From NCBI RefSeq assembly GCF_001542915.1, contig NZ_LNNH01000019.1:1-64000 (forward strand): a stretch of DNA of 64,000 bases, read 5' to 3'. Below the pieces are notes generated by a model, which saw nothing but the letters and a program-made list of their open reading frames with translations, was not told the DNA's origin and did not search any database. The position numbers and the translations under genes were made by a program. The DNA is from Peribacillus simplex (GTDB taxonomy: Bacteria > Bacillota > Bacilli > Bacillales > DSM-1321). Below, piece after piece: positions 9,260 to 18,657 of this stretch; within the stretch, counting starts at the first letter, position 1; every line of letters starts with the position of its first letter.

Positions 9260-10033
9260 TTAAATTACTTTAGCTTCGCTGCGTAATAATTGTACAAGTT
9301 CGCTAACTTGGTCACCGATCTCGCCGCTCAAGACTTTTCCTGCTTCTTTTTTGGCCGGAAGGTAGATTTCGATCGTTTTTGTTTTCGCTTCAACATCATC
9401 CTCTTCCAGGTCCAAATCATCCAATTCCAATTCTTCAAGCGGTTTTTTCTTCGCTTTCATGATCCCTGGCAAAGAAGGATAACGCGGCTCATTTAACCCT
9501 TGCTGAGCCGTAACCAACAACGGAAGAGATGCTTCGATCGTTTCGGAATCCCCTTCAACATCACGGATAACGCTTACATTTCCATTTGCAATATCCAATT
9601 TAGTGATCGTTGTGATATAAGGGATTTCTAAGATTTCGGCAACGCGTGGACCGACTTGACCTGAACCGCCATCGATGGCCACATTCCCTGCAATGATTAA
9701 ATCCGCCTCTTTGTCTTTTAAATATTCGCCTATGATTTTGGCAGTCGTGAACTGGTCGCCATTTTCTATATCATCTTCGATATTGATCAATACCGCTTTA
9801 TCTGCACCCATTGCAAGAGCTGTACGCAATTGCTTCTCAGCCTCTTCGCTTCCGACGGAAATGACCGTTACTTCGCCGCCTTGTGCATCACGCACTTGGA
9901 TGGCTTCTTCAACAGCATACTCATCATACGGATTAATGATGAATTCTGCTCCATCCTCATTAATTTTCCCATTGGATAATGTAATTTTTTCTTCTGTATC
10001 GAATGTTCTTTTCAGCAGCACATAAATATTCAC
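9260..10033 (-). CDS. etfB: Electron transfer flavoprotein beta subunit
   Basis: Partner of EtfA; the beta subunit binds AMP in this family. The 257-aa protein begins MNIYVLLKRTFDTEEKI and carries DGGSGQVGPRVAE and the recognition-loop region LPLLVTAQQGLNEPRYPSLPG in the expected places. It is preceded by GGGAGG and lies 72 bases upstream of etfA. The 127-base gap between fadB and etfB is AT-rich and shows no clear terminator, so cotranscription with fadB is likely. Confidence 0.96.
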   Translation of the reverse strand: MNIYVLLKRTFDTEEKITLSNGKINEDGAEFIINPYDEYAVEEAIQVRDAQGGEVTVISVGSEEAEKQLRTALAMGADKAVLINIEDDIENGDQFTTAKIIGEYLKDKEADLIIAGNVAIDGGSGQVGPRVAEILEIPYITTITKLDIANGNVSVIRDVEGDSETIEASLPLLVTAQQGLNEPRYPSLPGIMKAKKKPLEELELDDLDLEEDDVEAKTKTIEIYLPAKKEAGKVLSGEIGDQVSELVQLLRSEAKVI

Positions 10034-10160
10034 GGTAATACCTCCCGAATGATTTGAGTTTTGAAGATTATGAATTTTTTTGATATATTAAAGTATTCTT
10101 CAGGTTCCGCCAAAATCCTGCATAATATTTAAAAATAGTTTTTTGGTACCTTCAAATCTA

Positions 10161-10934
10161 TTATTTCCCTTTGAATACAGCTTCCCTTTTTTCGATGAAG
10201 GCCTGAATTCCTTCTTTTGCATCAGCCGTCTCAAAAGCTTTGCCAAAAAGGGCCGCTTCCCTATCCACACCTTTATAGTAGGAATCATGCTTGGAATAAT
10301 TCAATAACTCGATGGCCGCCTTTAAAGCAACCGGGCTTTTCTTGGCGATTTTATGAGCCAGCTCATTTGCCTTTGGAAGCAGTTCTTCGTCACTGAAGGC
10401 TTGATTCGCCAGACCCCATTCCACGGCTTGAGTGCCTGTAATCGGTTCGCTTGTAAAGAGCATTTCAGCTGCTTTTGCCGTGCCGACATAACGAGGAAGG
10501 CGCTGTGTGCCGGCAAAACCAGGGATTAAACCCAACTGCAGCTCAGGCAAACCTAGCTTTGCCCTTTCGGTTACCAAACGGATGTGGCAGGACATTGCCA
10601 GTTCCAACCCTCCGCCAAGTGCTGCACCATGGATGGCGGCAATGACCGGTTTCGGGAAGGATTCGATTTTTTCGAATACAGCTTGACCTTTCTTGGTCAA
10701 GGATATGAAAGCTTCACCATTTTTCACTTCAGTAAACTCTTTAATGTCAGCTCCCGCCGAGAAAAATCTTCCTTCGCCATGAAGTAGGACAACTCGCACC
10801 TCTTCGTTTTGCCCGATTTGATCGAAGGCCTCTGACAGCTCCCCGATGATGGCCGAGGAAAGTGCGTTTGCAGGTGCATGTTCAATCGTTATGGATGCCA
10901 CATGATTTTCGATAGAAAGCTTAAGGTATTCCAT
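10161..10934 (-). CDS. fadB: Enoyl-CoA hydratase
   Basis: Hydrates trans-2-enoyl-CoA in fatty acid beta-oxidation. The 257-aa crotonase-fold protein has the oxyanion-hole segments FFSAGADIKEF and HGAALGGGLELA. The two catalytic glutamates fall at about Glu111 and Glu131. The start is the second of two close ATGs: AGGAGGG lies 6 bases upstream of it but abuts the first. This gives a length near that of B. subtilis FadB (258 aa). It follows fadR and precedes etfB. A short hairpin at 11031-11050 between fadR and fadB has no T-run. Confidence 0.95.
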   Translation of the reverse strand: MEYLKLSIENHVASITIEHAPANALSSAIIGELSEAFDQIGQNEEVRVVLLHGEGRFFSAGADIKEFTEVKNGEAFISLTKKGQAVFEKIESFPKPVIAAIHGAALGGGLELAMSCHIRLVTERAKLGLPELQLGLIPGFAGTQRLPRYVGTAKAAEMLFTSEPITGTQAVEWGLANQAFSDEELLPKANELAHKIAKKSPVALKAAIELLNYSKHDSYYKGVDREAALFGKAFETADAKEGIQAFIEKREAVFKGK

Positions 10935-11060
10935 ATCCATCCCTCCTGTCATGTTAGTCGAACTTTTTTGAACATTCAATATGTATCTCTTCCCTTAATG
11001 AAACGGAAAGCCATTAACCGATTCTTTTAGAGGATGGTTAGCCATCCTCCATTCAAACCG

Positions 11061-11648
11061 TTAACTTCTAAGGCCGCATCCTCCGAGCAGGAGGCGATGA
11101 ACGTCTGGTGCAAGGTCCGAAAGCGAATACTTTTGCTCATTCATGACCCATGTCGTCACCGTTTCGTCAATCGTTCCGAATATCATCTGCCTTGCAAGTA
11201 AATTATTTAAATCGGGCAGGAATTCGCCTTTCTCTTTTCCTTCAATGATGATCTGATCGATTAAATTTAAATACCCTCTCAACACATCATTGATTCTTAG
11301 GCGCAATTCTTTATTCGACTGCCTTAATTCCAACTGGGTGACAATTGCTAAATTCACGTCTTCTGAAAGGATTTGAAAATGTTTCTGGATAAGCACATGC
11401 ATCTTTTCCGACGCTGTGGATTTTCCTTTGAGCTCTTCTTCGATTTGTTCCACAAAATAGCCCATCTTTTCATGAAATAATGATATTAAAATATCTTCTT
11501 TATTTTTGAAATAAAGATATATGGTGCCATCCGCTACGCCTGCCTGCTTGGCGATTTTGGATACTTGAGCTTGATAATAGCCGTTTTGGGCAATGACGAT
11601 GACGGCTGCGTCAATAATTTGATTATACTTTGGTCTGTTGCGTTTCAC
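11061..11648 (-). CDS. fadR: TetR-family fatty acid degradation repressor FadR
   Basis: Represses fatty acid degradation genes and is released by long-chain acyl-CoA (established for B. subtilis FadR/YsiA). The 195-aa protein has an N-terminal TetR helix-turn-helix (VSKIAKQAGVADGTIYLYF) and a helical ligand domain. The GTG start at 11648 follows AAAGGGGA. A longer reading frame would run through the FadR operator and is rejected. It lies between lcfA and fadB and has its own promoter with a perfect-arm FadR box, so it should be autoregulated. Confidence 0.95.
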   Translation of the reverse strand: MKRNRPKYNQIIDAAVIVIAQNGYYQAQVSKIAKQAGVADGTIYLYFKNKEDILISLFHEKMGYFVEQIEEELKGKSTASEKMHVLIQKHFQILSEDVNLAIVTQLELRQSNKELRLRINDVLRGYLNLIDQIIIEGKEKGEFLPDLNNLLARQMIFGTIDETVTTWVMNEQKYSLSDLAPDVHRLLLGGCGLRS

Positions 11649-11669
11649 TGGCTGTCCCCTTTCAGAAAA

Positions 11670-11687
11670 TGAATGAATCATCATTCA
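11670..11687. promoter_or_regulatory. FadR operator upstream of fadR
   Basis: An 18-base site with perfect inverted arms TGAATGA/TCATTCA and a 4-base centre. It matches the arms of the B. subtilis FadR consensus as I recall it. It lies 21 bases upstream of the fadR start codon and just downstream of the -10 of the promoter at 11695-11723, where a bound repressor would block initiation. Confidence 0.88.
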
Positions 11688-11694
11688 TATTTCT

Positions 11695-11723
11695 ATCATA
11701 AAATGACGACCCTTGCCTGTCAA
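11695..11723 (-). promoter_or_regulatory. SigA promoter for fadR-fadB-etfBA
   Basis: Minus-strand -35 TTGACA (11718-11723), a 17-base spacer and -10 TATGAT (11695-11700). It is a strong match, located in the gap between lcfA and fadR and overlapped downstream by the FadR box. It would allow the distal genes to be expressed without lcfA. Confidence 0.82.
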
Positions 11724-11844
11724 GCAAAAACTTCAAAGAGTACTGCCACTTCATTATCTCCATTGTACAGCCTCAATCTGGAGGATGTCCAGCTTCTCTC
11801 CAAAAGTCGGAGCCATGCCACTGCTCCGTATAGACGATGCTGCT

Positions 11845-13542
11845 TTACGCTTCTTTTCTTTCGTCGGATAGCTTCTTCTTTTCTTCCTCGATCAGGACTC
11901 TTCTCAAGATCTTTCCTATTGTCGTTTTAGGCAGTTCTTCCCTGAATTCATAGCTGCGCGGCACCTTATAGGAAGCAAGGCTCTTTCTGGCAAACTCATT
12001 CAATTCTGCTTCAGTCGCATTGGCATTTTTTTTCAGGACAACATAAGCTTTGACGGTTTCACCGCGATATGGATCAGGTATTCCTGCCACTACAACCTCT
12101 TGAATCGCCTCATGCTCATATAGGACCTCTTCCACCTCACGCGGGTATATATTGAATCCCCCGGCAATGATGGTATCTTTTTTCCGCTCGACCACATAAA
12201 AGAACCCCTGTTCATCCATGTAGCCCAAATCGCCTGTAAGCAGCCAGCCATTTTTAAAAGTGCTTTCCGTTTCTTCCGGTCGATTCCAGTATCCCTGCAT
12301 CACTTGAGGCCCTTTTATGGCTATTTCCCCAATTTCATTCGGCGGAAGCTCTTCACCCGTGTCCAGGGACAAGATCACCGAGTCCGTATCTGGCCATGGC
12401 AATCCAATGCTGCCTTTTACCCTGGGCTGATCCCAAATGAAATTAGCATGGGTCACCGGAGAAGTTTCCGAAAGTCCATAGCCCTCAACGAGCTTTCCAC
12501 CCGTTATTTTTTCGAATTGCTCCTGAACCTCCAAGGGCAATGCTGCAGAACCGCTTATACAGGCATTGATGGAAGACAGGTCATACTTGCCGATATCCGG
12601 ATGGTTCAGTAGACCGATATACATCGTTGGCGCACCGGGAAACATCGTCGGTTTCTGTTTTTGGATAGTTTTCAGCGTCACTTCGATATCGAACTTCGGC
12701 ATGATGATCATCGTATTCCCTTCCATGACGGAAAGAACCAATACCGTCGTCATCCCATACACGTGGAAGAATGGTAAAATGGCCAAGACCCTTTCTTCCC
12801 CGCGCCTATTTTTATAAAGCCAAGCATTGCACATCTTCGTATTCGCCAATAAGTTCTTATGAGTAAGCATGACCCCTTTCGGAAAGCCCGTTGTCCCTCC
12901 CGTATATTGCAAAAGGGCAAGGTCTTCATTCACATCGATCGGCTCGAGCACTTCCTCGGGGATTTTCCGTTTCATGATTTCGGTGAACAAATGATGATTG
13001 CCTGCATGCTCCACTTTGACGACGATTCCATATTGCTTTTTTTGGATGAATGGATAAATGAGATTTTTCGGAAAAGGTAAATATTCCTTGATAGCGGTTA
13101 CAATGATATGTTCGATATTCGTTCTAGAAGCGATTGCCGTGACACGGGGAAATAAAATATCCATCACTAAAATCATTTTCGCCCCCGAATCTTTCATTTG
13201 ATACTCGAGTTCACGTTCCGTATACGTTGGATTCGTTTGAACGACGACTCCGCCGGCCATCAATATCCCAAAAAAGCTGATGACACCTTGAGGGCAGTTA
13301 GGAAGCATGACGGCGACCCGTTCTCCTTTTTGAAGGCCGATGCTTTTTAAATAGGCAGCGAACTTTAAAGCCGACTCATAAACTTCGCGGTACGATAATT
13401 CCTTTCCCTGGAAATGAATGGATGCTTTCCCGGGGAATTCTTCGGCTGACTCTTTCAAAAATGAATAAAGAGGCTTATCTTCGTACGATAGTACGGCTGG
13501 TATCTGTTCCGGATAAATGGTTTGCCATGGCTTATGGCTCAT
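11845..13542 (-). CDS. lcfA: Long-chain fatty acid-CoA ligase
   Basis: Activates long-chain fatty acids to acyl-CoA with ATP, the entry step of beta-oxidation. The 565-aa protein has the adenylate-forming motifs LQYTGGTTGFPKGVML (P-loop), the central YGLSETSP, the TGDLGYMDEQGF aspartate and the C-terminal GKILRR lysine segment. The ATG at 13542 follows GAAGGAGG. A reading frame open for 41 more codons would cross the promoter and operator and is rejected. It is the first gene of the fad operon. Confidence 0.95.
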   Translation of the reverse strand: MSHKPWQTIYPEQIPAVLSYEDKPLYSFLKESAEEFPGKASIHFQGKELSYREVYESALKFAAYLKSIGLQKGERVAVMLPNCPQGVISFFGILMAGGVVVQTNPTYTERELEYQMKDSGAKMILVMDILFPRVTAIASRTNIEHIIVTAIKEYLPFPKNLIYPFIQKKQYGIVVKVEHAGNHHLFTEIMKRKIPEEVLEPIDVNEDLALLQYTGGTTGFPKGVMLTHKNLLANTKMCNAWLYKNRRGEERVLAILPFFHVYGMTTVLVLSVMEGNTMIIMPKFDIEVTLKTIQKQKPTMFPGAPTMYIGLLNHPDIGKYDLSSINACISGSAALPLEVQEQFEKITGGKLVEGYGLSETSPVTHANFIWDQPRVKGSIGLPWPDTDSVILSLDTGEELPPNEIGEIAIKGPQVMQGYWNRPEETESTFKNGWLLTGDLGYMDEQGFFYVVERKKDTIIAGGFNIYPREVEEVLYEHEAIQEVVVAGIPDPYRGETVKAYVVLKKNANATEAELNEFARKSLASYKVPRSYEFREELPKTTIGKILRRVLIEEEKKKLSDERKEA

Positions 13543-13562
13543 GCACACCCCTCCTTCTGAAT

Positions 13563-13580
13563 ATTCACAATACTCATTCT
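13563..13580. promoter_or_regulatory. Possible FadR half-site at lcfA
   Basis: The centre and one arm (AATACTCATTC) match 11 consecutive positions of the FadR consensus, but the opposite arm does not. It lies immediately downstream of the lcfA -10, the position expected for repression. Confidence 0.4.
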
Positions 13581-13581
13581 C

Positions 13582-13610
13582 ATTATAATACAACCGGGAT
13601 TTTCTTACAA
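13582..13610 (-). promoter_or_regulatory. lcfA SigA promoter
   Basis: Minus-strand -35 TTGTAA (13605-13610), a 17-base spacer and -10 TATAAT (13582-13587). It is placed 40 bases upstream of the lcfA start codon. Confidence 0.75.
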
Positions 13611-13750
13611 TTGCTGAAATCAGGAAATATAAGCATAAAGGCCGATGGCAGAATCTAAAGCGCATTCAATAAGCCACAGAACTTAGAAACCACCCCAAAC
13701 TGAGGGCAATCAAGATTCCACATCCGTTTTCAATCAAAGTGGCATGAAAC

Positions 13751-13875
13751 GGAAAGCGGCGACACTCCTGCGGGAATTGCGCGTCCACTTGAGACCCGCA
13801 GGCTGAAAGCCAAGGTGGCTCAAGGACCGCCTCTGGATATGAGAGCGCCTGCAGTGAAATGGAACGGTCTAATTA
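13751..13875 (+). repeat. Dispersed repeat, copy A
   Basis: A GC-richer non-coding element in the gap between lcfA and the 27-codon ORF. Its left block GCGACACTCCTGCGG (13759-13773) and a 24-base right block (13843-13866, GAGCGCCTGCAGTG...) recur with few changes at 51071-51163 in the opposite orientation. The interior differs. It resembles the short interspersed sequences scattered in Bacillus intergenic regions. The rest of 13620-13940 shows nothing I can identify. Confidence 0.65.
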
Positions 13876-13940
13876 CAAATCCTCCAAAACTGTGGCCATT
13901 TAAGTGCTAAACTTGAAATTCCTCATTCTATTGGACTGCA

Positions 13941-13969
13941 AAATAAAAAGCGACGCATATGGCCGCTTC
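13941..13969 (-). terminator. Terminator after the 27-codon ORF
   Basis: Minus-strand imperfect hairpin (AGCG...CGCT, 13949-13967) followed by TTTTTATTTT. It lies immediately beyond the stop codon of the small ORF, as expected for the end of the yshE transcript. Confidence 0.6.
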
Positions 13970-13971
13970 TT

Positions 13972-14055
13972 TCAAGTGAAGAATAACATATAAACGATTC
14001 CAAGCAGAAAAAAGATTCCGCAACAAACAATCAGGACTTTTGCAAGTTTCTCCAC
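13972..14055 (-). CDS. 27-residue single-pass membrane peptide (unrecognised)
   Basis: A small reading frame of 27 codons plus a TGA stop. It starts at GTG (14055) with AGAGGGAG 6 bases upstream. The product reads as a charged start (VEKLAK), about 18 hydrophobic residues (VLIVCCGIFFLLGIVYML) and a short FFT tail, so it would be one membrane helix. It follows yshE by 25 bases and is closed by a terminator. I do not recognise it. The good ribosome site and position argue for a real gene, but the length makes chance possible. Confidence 0.6.
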   Translation of the reverse strand: MEKLAKVLIVCCGIFFLLGIVYMLFFT

Positions 14056-14080
14056 AGTTTTCTCCCTCTCATGATGGACA

Positions 14081-14488
14081 TCAAGAAATTCCGGCACCGA
14101 TGACTAAAGATAAAGCGATGGAAATGATCATCGATAGGAATCCAACTGCCCGGTTATCTTTTTGTATTTCTTCATCTATTTTAAATCCAGGTGTCATAAA
14201 TTCAAAAATGAAATAACCGATCAGCAAAAGGACAAATCCGTACACACCCCAGCCAATCATGGTAAGGAGCGAGTTCTGATGGAGGATGGACTGCTGGAAT
14301 ACATAGGCGATCCCAAATATTTTGCCGCCTGTTGCCAACGCCACGGATAGGTTTCCCTGTTTGATTTCCTCCCAGTTCTTGTACTTTGTGACAAGTTCAA
14401 AAATGGCTAAAAAAACAATCATGCACAAAATTACGACACTGTAACGAGCAGCTATATATACATATTCATTTTCCCACATATTCTCCAT
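14081..14488 (-). CDS. yshE: DUF350 family membrane protein
   Basis: A 135-aa inner-membrane protein with four hydrophobic segments, recognised as YshE from the DUF350 pattern (LATGGKIFGIAY, IGWGVYGFVLLLIGYFIFEF) and its place next to mutS2. Function is not established. The ATG at 14488 has GGGAG upstream; an in-frame TTG ten codons earlier is not supported. A hairpin near 14513-14545 lies between mutS2 and yshE but lacks a T-run, so the two may be cotranscribed. Confidence 0.9.
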   Translation of the reverse strand: MENMWENEYVYIAARYSVVILCMIVFLAIFELVTKYKNWEEIKQGNLSVALATGGKIFGIAYVFQQSILHQNSLLTMIGWGVYGFVLLLIGYFIFEFMTPGFKIDEEIQKDNRAVGFLSMIISIALSLVIGAGIS

Positions 14489-14550
14489 GGTCCAACTCCC
14501 AAAATGGTAACTGGCCAACCGGCTAGGCAGAGAGCCGGCCTGACCACCCT

Positions 14551-16902
14551 TTATTTAAATTCCACCACCGTAATGCCCGTTCCGCCTTCTCCAGCTTCGC
14601 CGAACCGGATCCTTTTGACAGCGCGGTGATTTTTCAAGTATTCCTGGACTCCGGACCGGAGAGCCCCCGTCCCTTTACCATGAATGATCGAGACACTAGA
14701 ATATCCGGCCAATAGCGCATCATCCACATACTTTTCAACTCTCGAGATGGCATTTTCAAAGCGTTCCCCACGTAAATCAAGTTCCACGCTAACGTGGTAA
14801 TCCCGCCCTTTTATCGTGGTGAGGGGCTTGGTTTCCTTCACTTTTGTAGCCTTGATGAATTCCAGGTCGGACTCCTTCACCTTCATTTTCATGATGCCGA
14901 TCTGAACTTGCCACTCATTACCGGAAACCTTTTCGATCAGATGACCCTTTTGGCCGAAGCTTACAACCTTTACTTCATCTCCCGGTTTCAGGCTTTTCTC
15001 CAAAGGCCTTGCCACTTTCGAAGTTTTCTTCAGTTTTGGCGTTGCTTCTTCAAGTCGTTTTTTCGCATCGATCAGTTCATGCTCTTTCACATCGGCATTT
15101 TTTTCAAGCCGCAATTTACGTAAATCCGCGATGATCGCTTCGGCTTCTTTTTTTGCCTGTTCAACGATTGCGGCCGCCTCTTTTGCTGCCTTTTCAGCAA
15201 GCGCATCGCGTTCTTCTTCATATTCACCCATTTGCTTTTGCAAATCTTTATGAAGGATTTCCGCCTGTTCCAGGTGGTTCTTGGCTTCCAGCTCCTCCTC
15301 TTCCGCCTTCTTGCGGCTATCTTCAAGGGAAGCTATCATATTTTCAACTTTATTCGTATCCTCGCCGATATGACTGCGGGCATTGCTTATCACGCTTTCA
15401 TCCAAGCCTAGACGCTTGGAAATTTCAAAAGCATTACTTCGTCCCGGTACACCGATCAAGAGTTTATAAGTGGGGCTTAACGTTTCCACATCGAATTCAA
15501 CGCTTGCATTGATGACGCCTTCCCGATCATATCCGTATGCTTTTAATTCCGGATAATGTGTCGTTGCCATCACACGTGCTCCGCGCTTATATACCTCATC
15601 CAAAATCGATATCGCTAAAGCGGCTCCCTCCTGAGGGTCGGTTCCCGCACCAAGCTCATCGAATAAGACAAGGCTGTCGTAATCGACTTTTTTTAGGATG
15701 TCGACGATATTGACCATATGGGACGAGAACGTACTCAGGCTTTGTTCAATCGACTGTTCATCGCCAATATCGGCATAAACGGAGGAAAACACAGCCGTTT
15801 CAGAGCCATCGAGCGCAGGGATTTGCAGCCCGGATTGGGCCATTAACGTACAAAGGCCAATCGTTTTCAAGGTTACCGTTTTTCCCCCTGTATTCGGGCC
15901 GGTAATGACGATCGTCGTGAAATCATCACCAAGGAAAATGTCATTGGCGACGACGGCATCACTTGGAATGAGCGGATGCTTCGCCTTGAATAATTTCACG
16001 CGTCCTTCATTATTAAGATTCGGCTTCGATCCCTTTATCGCTTTGGCATATTTCGCCTTGGCAACAAGGAAGTCGATATGTGCCAGCACCTTGACATTAT
16101 GAAGCAATTCAGGCGTGTACCCACCGACTTTCTCCGATAATTCCACCAATATCCGCTCGATTTCCTGCGTTTCATTCACTCTTGTTTCTTGAAGGACATT
16201 ATTCAATTGCACGATTGCTTGCGGCTCAATGAACAAAGTCTGCCCAGATGATGATTGATCATGGATGATCCCGCCATACACACTGCGGTATTCCTGTTTA
16301 ACCGGGATGACAAAACGGTCATTCCGGATCGTGATGATGGCATCCGATAACATTTTTGTTGCGTTCGAGGAACGAATCATGCTTTCCAGCTTCTCACGGA
16401 CACGACTTTCGTTCGTGCGGATCTGGTTTCTTAAGGCGCGGAGCTTATCGCTCGCAGAATCCATCACTTCGCCATGTTCACTGATTGCAAACGTAATTTC
16501 CTGCTGCAGATCAATCAACGGGTGAATCGAATCGATATATTCGGCTAAAAGCGGGACATCTATTTCCTGCTCGGCCAATTCTTCGAAGAAACGAGTCAGG
16601 ATCCTGCCGGCACGAATCGTACTGGCGAGCTCCATCAGTTCCATCGGTGAAAGCATGCCGCCAATCTGGGCCCTTTTGGCATGTGGCCGGATATCAAAAA
16701 TCCCGCCCAATGGCAAGTTGCCTTTCAACCGGATGATTTTGGCAGACTCATCCGTTTCGTCCTGCCACCTCGTCACCTCTTCAAAGTCGGTTGAAGGCAT
16801 CAGTTGCTCAGCCTTCTCTTTTCCTATTGAAGAAGAAGCATGAGAGATTAATTGTTCTTTGATTTTATGAAATTCCAATGTCTTTAAAGCTTTATTATGC
16901 AT
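14551..16902 (-). CDS. mutS2: Endonuclease MutS2
   Basis: MutS-like ATPase that binds branched DNA and, in B. subtilis, acts in recombination and in rescue of collided ribosomes. It lacks the mismatch-recognition domain. The 783-aa protein has the Walker A GPNTGGKT at 335-342, the Walker [13 protein letters not shown], and a long charged coiled coil (about 520-600). A C-terminal Smr nuclease domain follows (LDLRGERF, then HGKGTGALR). Length matches B. subtilis MutS2 (785). The ATG has AAGGAGGAG upstream. Confidence 0.97.
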   Translation of the reverse strand: MHNKALKTLEFHKIKEQLISHASSSIGKEKAEQLMPSTDFEEVTRWQDETDESAKIIRLKGNLPLGGIFDIRPHAKRAQIGGMLSPMELMELASTIRAGRILTRFFEELAEQEIDVPLLAEYIDSIHPLIDLQQEITFAISEHGEVMDSASDKLRALRNQIRTNESRVREKLESMIRSSNATKMLSDAIITIRNDRFVIPVKQEYRSVYGGIIHDQSSSGQTLFIEPQAIVQLNNVLQETRVNETQEIERILVELSEKVGGYTPELLHNVKVLAHIDFLVAKAKYAKAIKGSKPNLNNEGRVKLFKAKHPLIPSDAVVANDIFLGDDFTTIVITGPNTGGKTVTLKTIGLCTLMAQSGLQIPALDGSETAVFSSVYADIGDEQSIEQSLSTFSSHMVNIVDILKKVDYDSLVLFDELGAGTDPQEGAALAISILDEVYKRGARVMATTHYPELKAYGYDREGVINASVEFDVETLSPTYKLLIGVPGRSNAFEISKRLGLDESVISNARSHIGEDTNKVENMIASLEDSRKKAEEEELEAKNHLEQAEILHKDLQKQMGEYEEERDALAEKAAKEAAAIVEQAKKEAEAIIADLRKLRLEKNADVKEHELIDAKKRLEEATPKLKKTSKVARPLEKSLKPGDEVKVVSFGQKGHLIEKVSGNEWQVQIGIMKMKVKESDLEFIKATKVKETKPLTTIKGRDYHVSVELDLRGERFENAISRVEKYVDDALLAGYSSVSIIHGKGTGALRSGVQEYLKNHRAVKRIRFGEAGEGGTGITVVEFK

Positions 16903-16938
16903 GGAGTTAAAGCTCCTCCTTATTTATGGGCAAAATAG

Positions 16939-18657
16939 TTAATCATTTCTCTTCAAAAACGCTAATAATCCATCCGGATCCTTTGCATTCAGGACCGTAG
17001 ATTCTTTGACCCAGCCTTTTTTGGCCGATGAAACTCCTACTGGCATATGCTCCAGCATATCGATGCTGTGTGCATCGGTATTGATTACGATCGTAACGCC
17101 CGCTTCCTGTGCCTTGCGCAGGTGGGGAGGCGCCAAATCCAGGCGGTTCGGATTCGCATTCAGCTCCAAGGCCGTATTCGTATCACGTGCCAGCTCGATC
17201 AGCATATCCATATCGACATCATATCCGGTCCGTTTCCCGATGATCCTTCCCGTTGGATGGGCGATGATATCGACATGTGGATTGTTAAGGGCCGTTTTCA
17301 AGCGCTCCATGATCGTTTCTCGCGGCTGTGAAAAACTGGAATGGATCGATGCGATTACCAAATCCAGCTCCGCAAGCAGGTCATCGTCATAATCAAGCGT
17401 CCCATCAGGGAGAATATCCATTTCAATCCCTGAAAGCACGGTAAAATCATCGTATTTTTCATTTAACTCTTGAATGATCTTTTTTTGTTCGCGGACCCGT
17501 TCTACGGTCAGTCCGTTCGCCACTTTCAAATATTGCGAATGATCGGTTATGGCCATATATCGATAGCCTTTTGCACGGCACGCTTCAATCATTTCTTCTA
17601 TCGTATAAGCCCCATCACTCCAAGTGGTATGCATATGGAGGTCACCTTGTATGGCCTCTAAAGAAATGAGCGGTTCACTTGCATCATATTGCTCCACTTC
17701 GGTTCCGTCTTCACGCAATTCCGGTGGGATGTATGGCAAATCAAAGTGATGATAAAATTGTTCTTCTGTTTCGAACGTCAAGATCTCTCCAGTTTCCGCC
17801 ACTTCCACACCATATTCGCTGATTTTTTCGCCTCGTTCTTTAGCAAGCTGGCGCATCCGCACATTATGATCCTTCGAACCTGTAAAATGATGCAGTGTCG
17901 TGATGAATTCCTTATCCTTCACGATCCTGAAATCGACAGAAATATCATATTCATAATCAAGCACGACCGATACTTTTGTATCACCTGCCGCTATCACATG
18001 CTTGATCCCTGATATAGCAAGAAGCTGATTCTTCACTTCTTCGGGATGATCTGTCGAGATGATGAAATCGAGGTCCTTGATCGTTTCCCTCATGCGGCGG
18101 ATGCTGCCAGCCCTCGATGACCGAACGATATGCTCCATGTTGGCTAGAGCCGTTTCAATATCAGCTGCAATTGGCCTCATGAAGGCAAGCGGAAGCCGAT
18201 CAGGCCTTGAACCTGCCTCGGCAATCGCTGCCAGGATCTTTTCCTCCGTTTTTTTTCCAAAACCGGCCAAGGCCGCAACCCTGCCTTCTTCACAGGCGGT
18301 TTTTAGATCATTCACATCATTGACATGCAGCTCTTTATGAAGTTTGGCAATTTTCTTCCCGCCCAACCCTTGAAGTTGAAGCAGAGGTATCAATCCTTTT
18401 GGCACCTGCTCCTGAAGCTCTTCAAGCACGGTCGATTTCCCCTCATTGATATACTCCTCGATGACCGATGCCGTACCTTTCCCGATTCCATTTAAAGCCG
18501 TGAAGTCCTCGATGGCCGCAAGACTCCGGTCATCCGTTTCCAACGCTCCTGCCGCCTTGCGGAAAGCCGAAACCTTGAAGGGATTCTCACCTTTCAATTC
18601 CATGTATATTGCGATTTTTTCCAATAGTTTAATGATATCTTTTTTGTTGATCGTCAT
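16939..18657 (-). CDS. polX: DNA polymerase X with PHP domain
   Basis: Family X polymerase used in gap-filling and base excision repair. The 572-aa protein has helix-hairpin-helix and nucleotidyltransferase domains in the first 315 residues, with the catalytic DLDFII motif. A C-terminal PHP phosphoesterase follows (LHMHTTWSDGAYT near 342, then ITDHSQY, GIEMDIL, NANPNRLD, NTDAHS). That domain gives 3'-5' exonuclease and AP-endonuclease activity in homologs. The ribosome site (GGCGGTG) is adequate. It lies upstream of mutS2 with a 36-base gap. Confidence 0.95.
   Translation of the reverse strand: MTINKKDIIKLLEKIAIYMELKGENPFKVSAFRKAAGALETDDRSLAAIEDFTALNGIGKGTASVIEEYINEGKSTVLEELQEQVPKGLIPLLQLQGLGGKKIAKLHKELHVNDVNDLKTACEEGRVAALAGFGKKTEEKILAAIAEAGSRPDRLPLAFMRPIAADIETALANMEHIVRSSRAGSIRRMRETIKDLDFIISTDHPEEVKNQLLAISGIKHVIAAGDTKVSVVLDYEYDISVDFRIVKDKEFITTLHHFTGSKDHNVRMRQLAKERGEKISEYGVEVAETGEILTFETEEQFYHHFDLPYIPPELREDGTEVEQYDASEPLISLEAIQGDLHMHTTWSDGAYTIEEMIEACRAKGYRYMAITDHSQYLKVANGLTVERVREQKKIIQELNEKYDDFTVLSGIEMDILPDGTLDYDDDLLAELDLVIASIHSSFSQPRETIMERLKTALNNPHVDIIAHPTGRIIGKRTGYDVDMDMLIELARDTNTALELNANPNRLDLAPPHLRKAQEAGVTIVINTDAHSIDMLEHMPVGVSSAKKGWVKESTVLNAKDPDGLLAFLKRND

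Noticed and set aside
11031-11050. Hairpin GAGGATGG/CCATCCTC between fadR and fadB as a terminator
   Set aside because: It has no U-run on the minus strand, and the genes on both sides belong to one conserved operon.
13543-13665. N-terminal extension of lcfA
   Set aside because: It covers the lcfA promoter and operator and has no ribosome site; the ATG at 13542 has a strong one.
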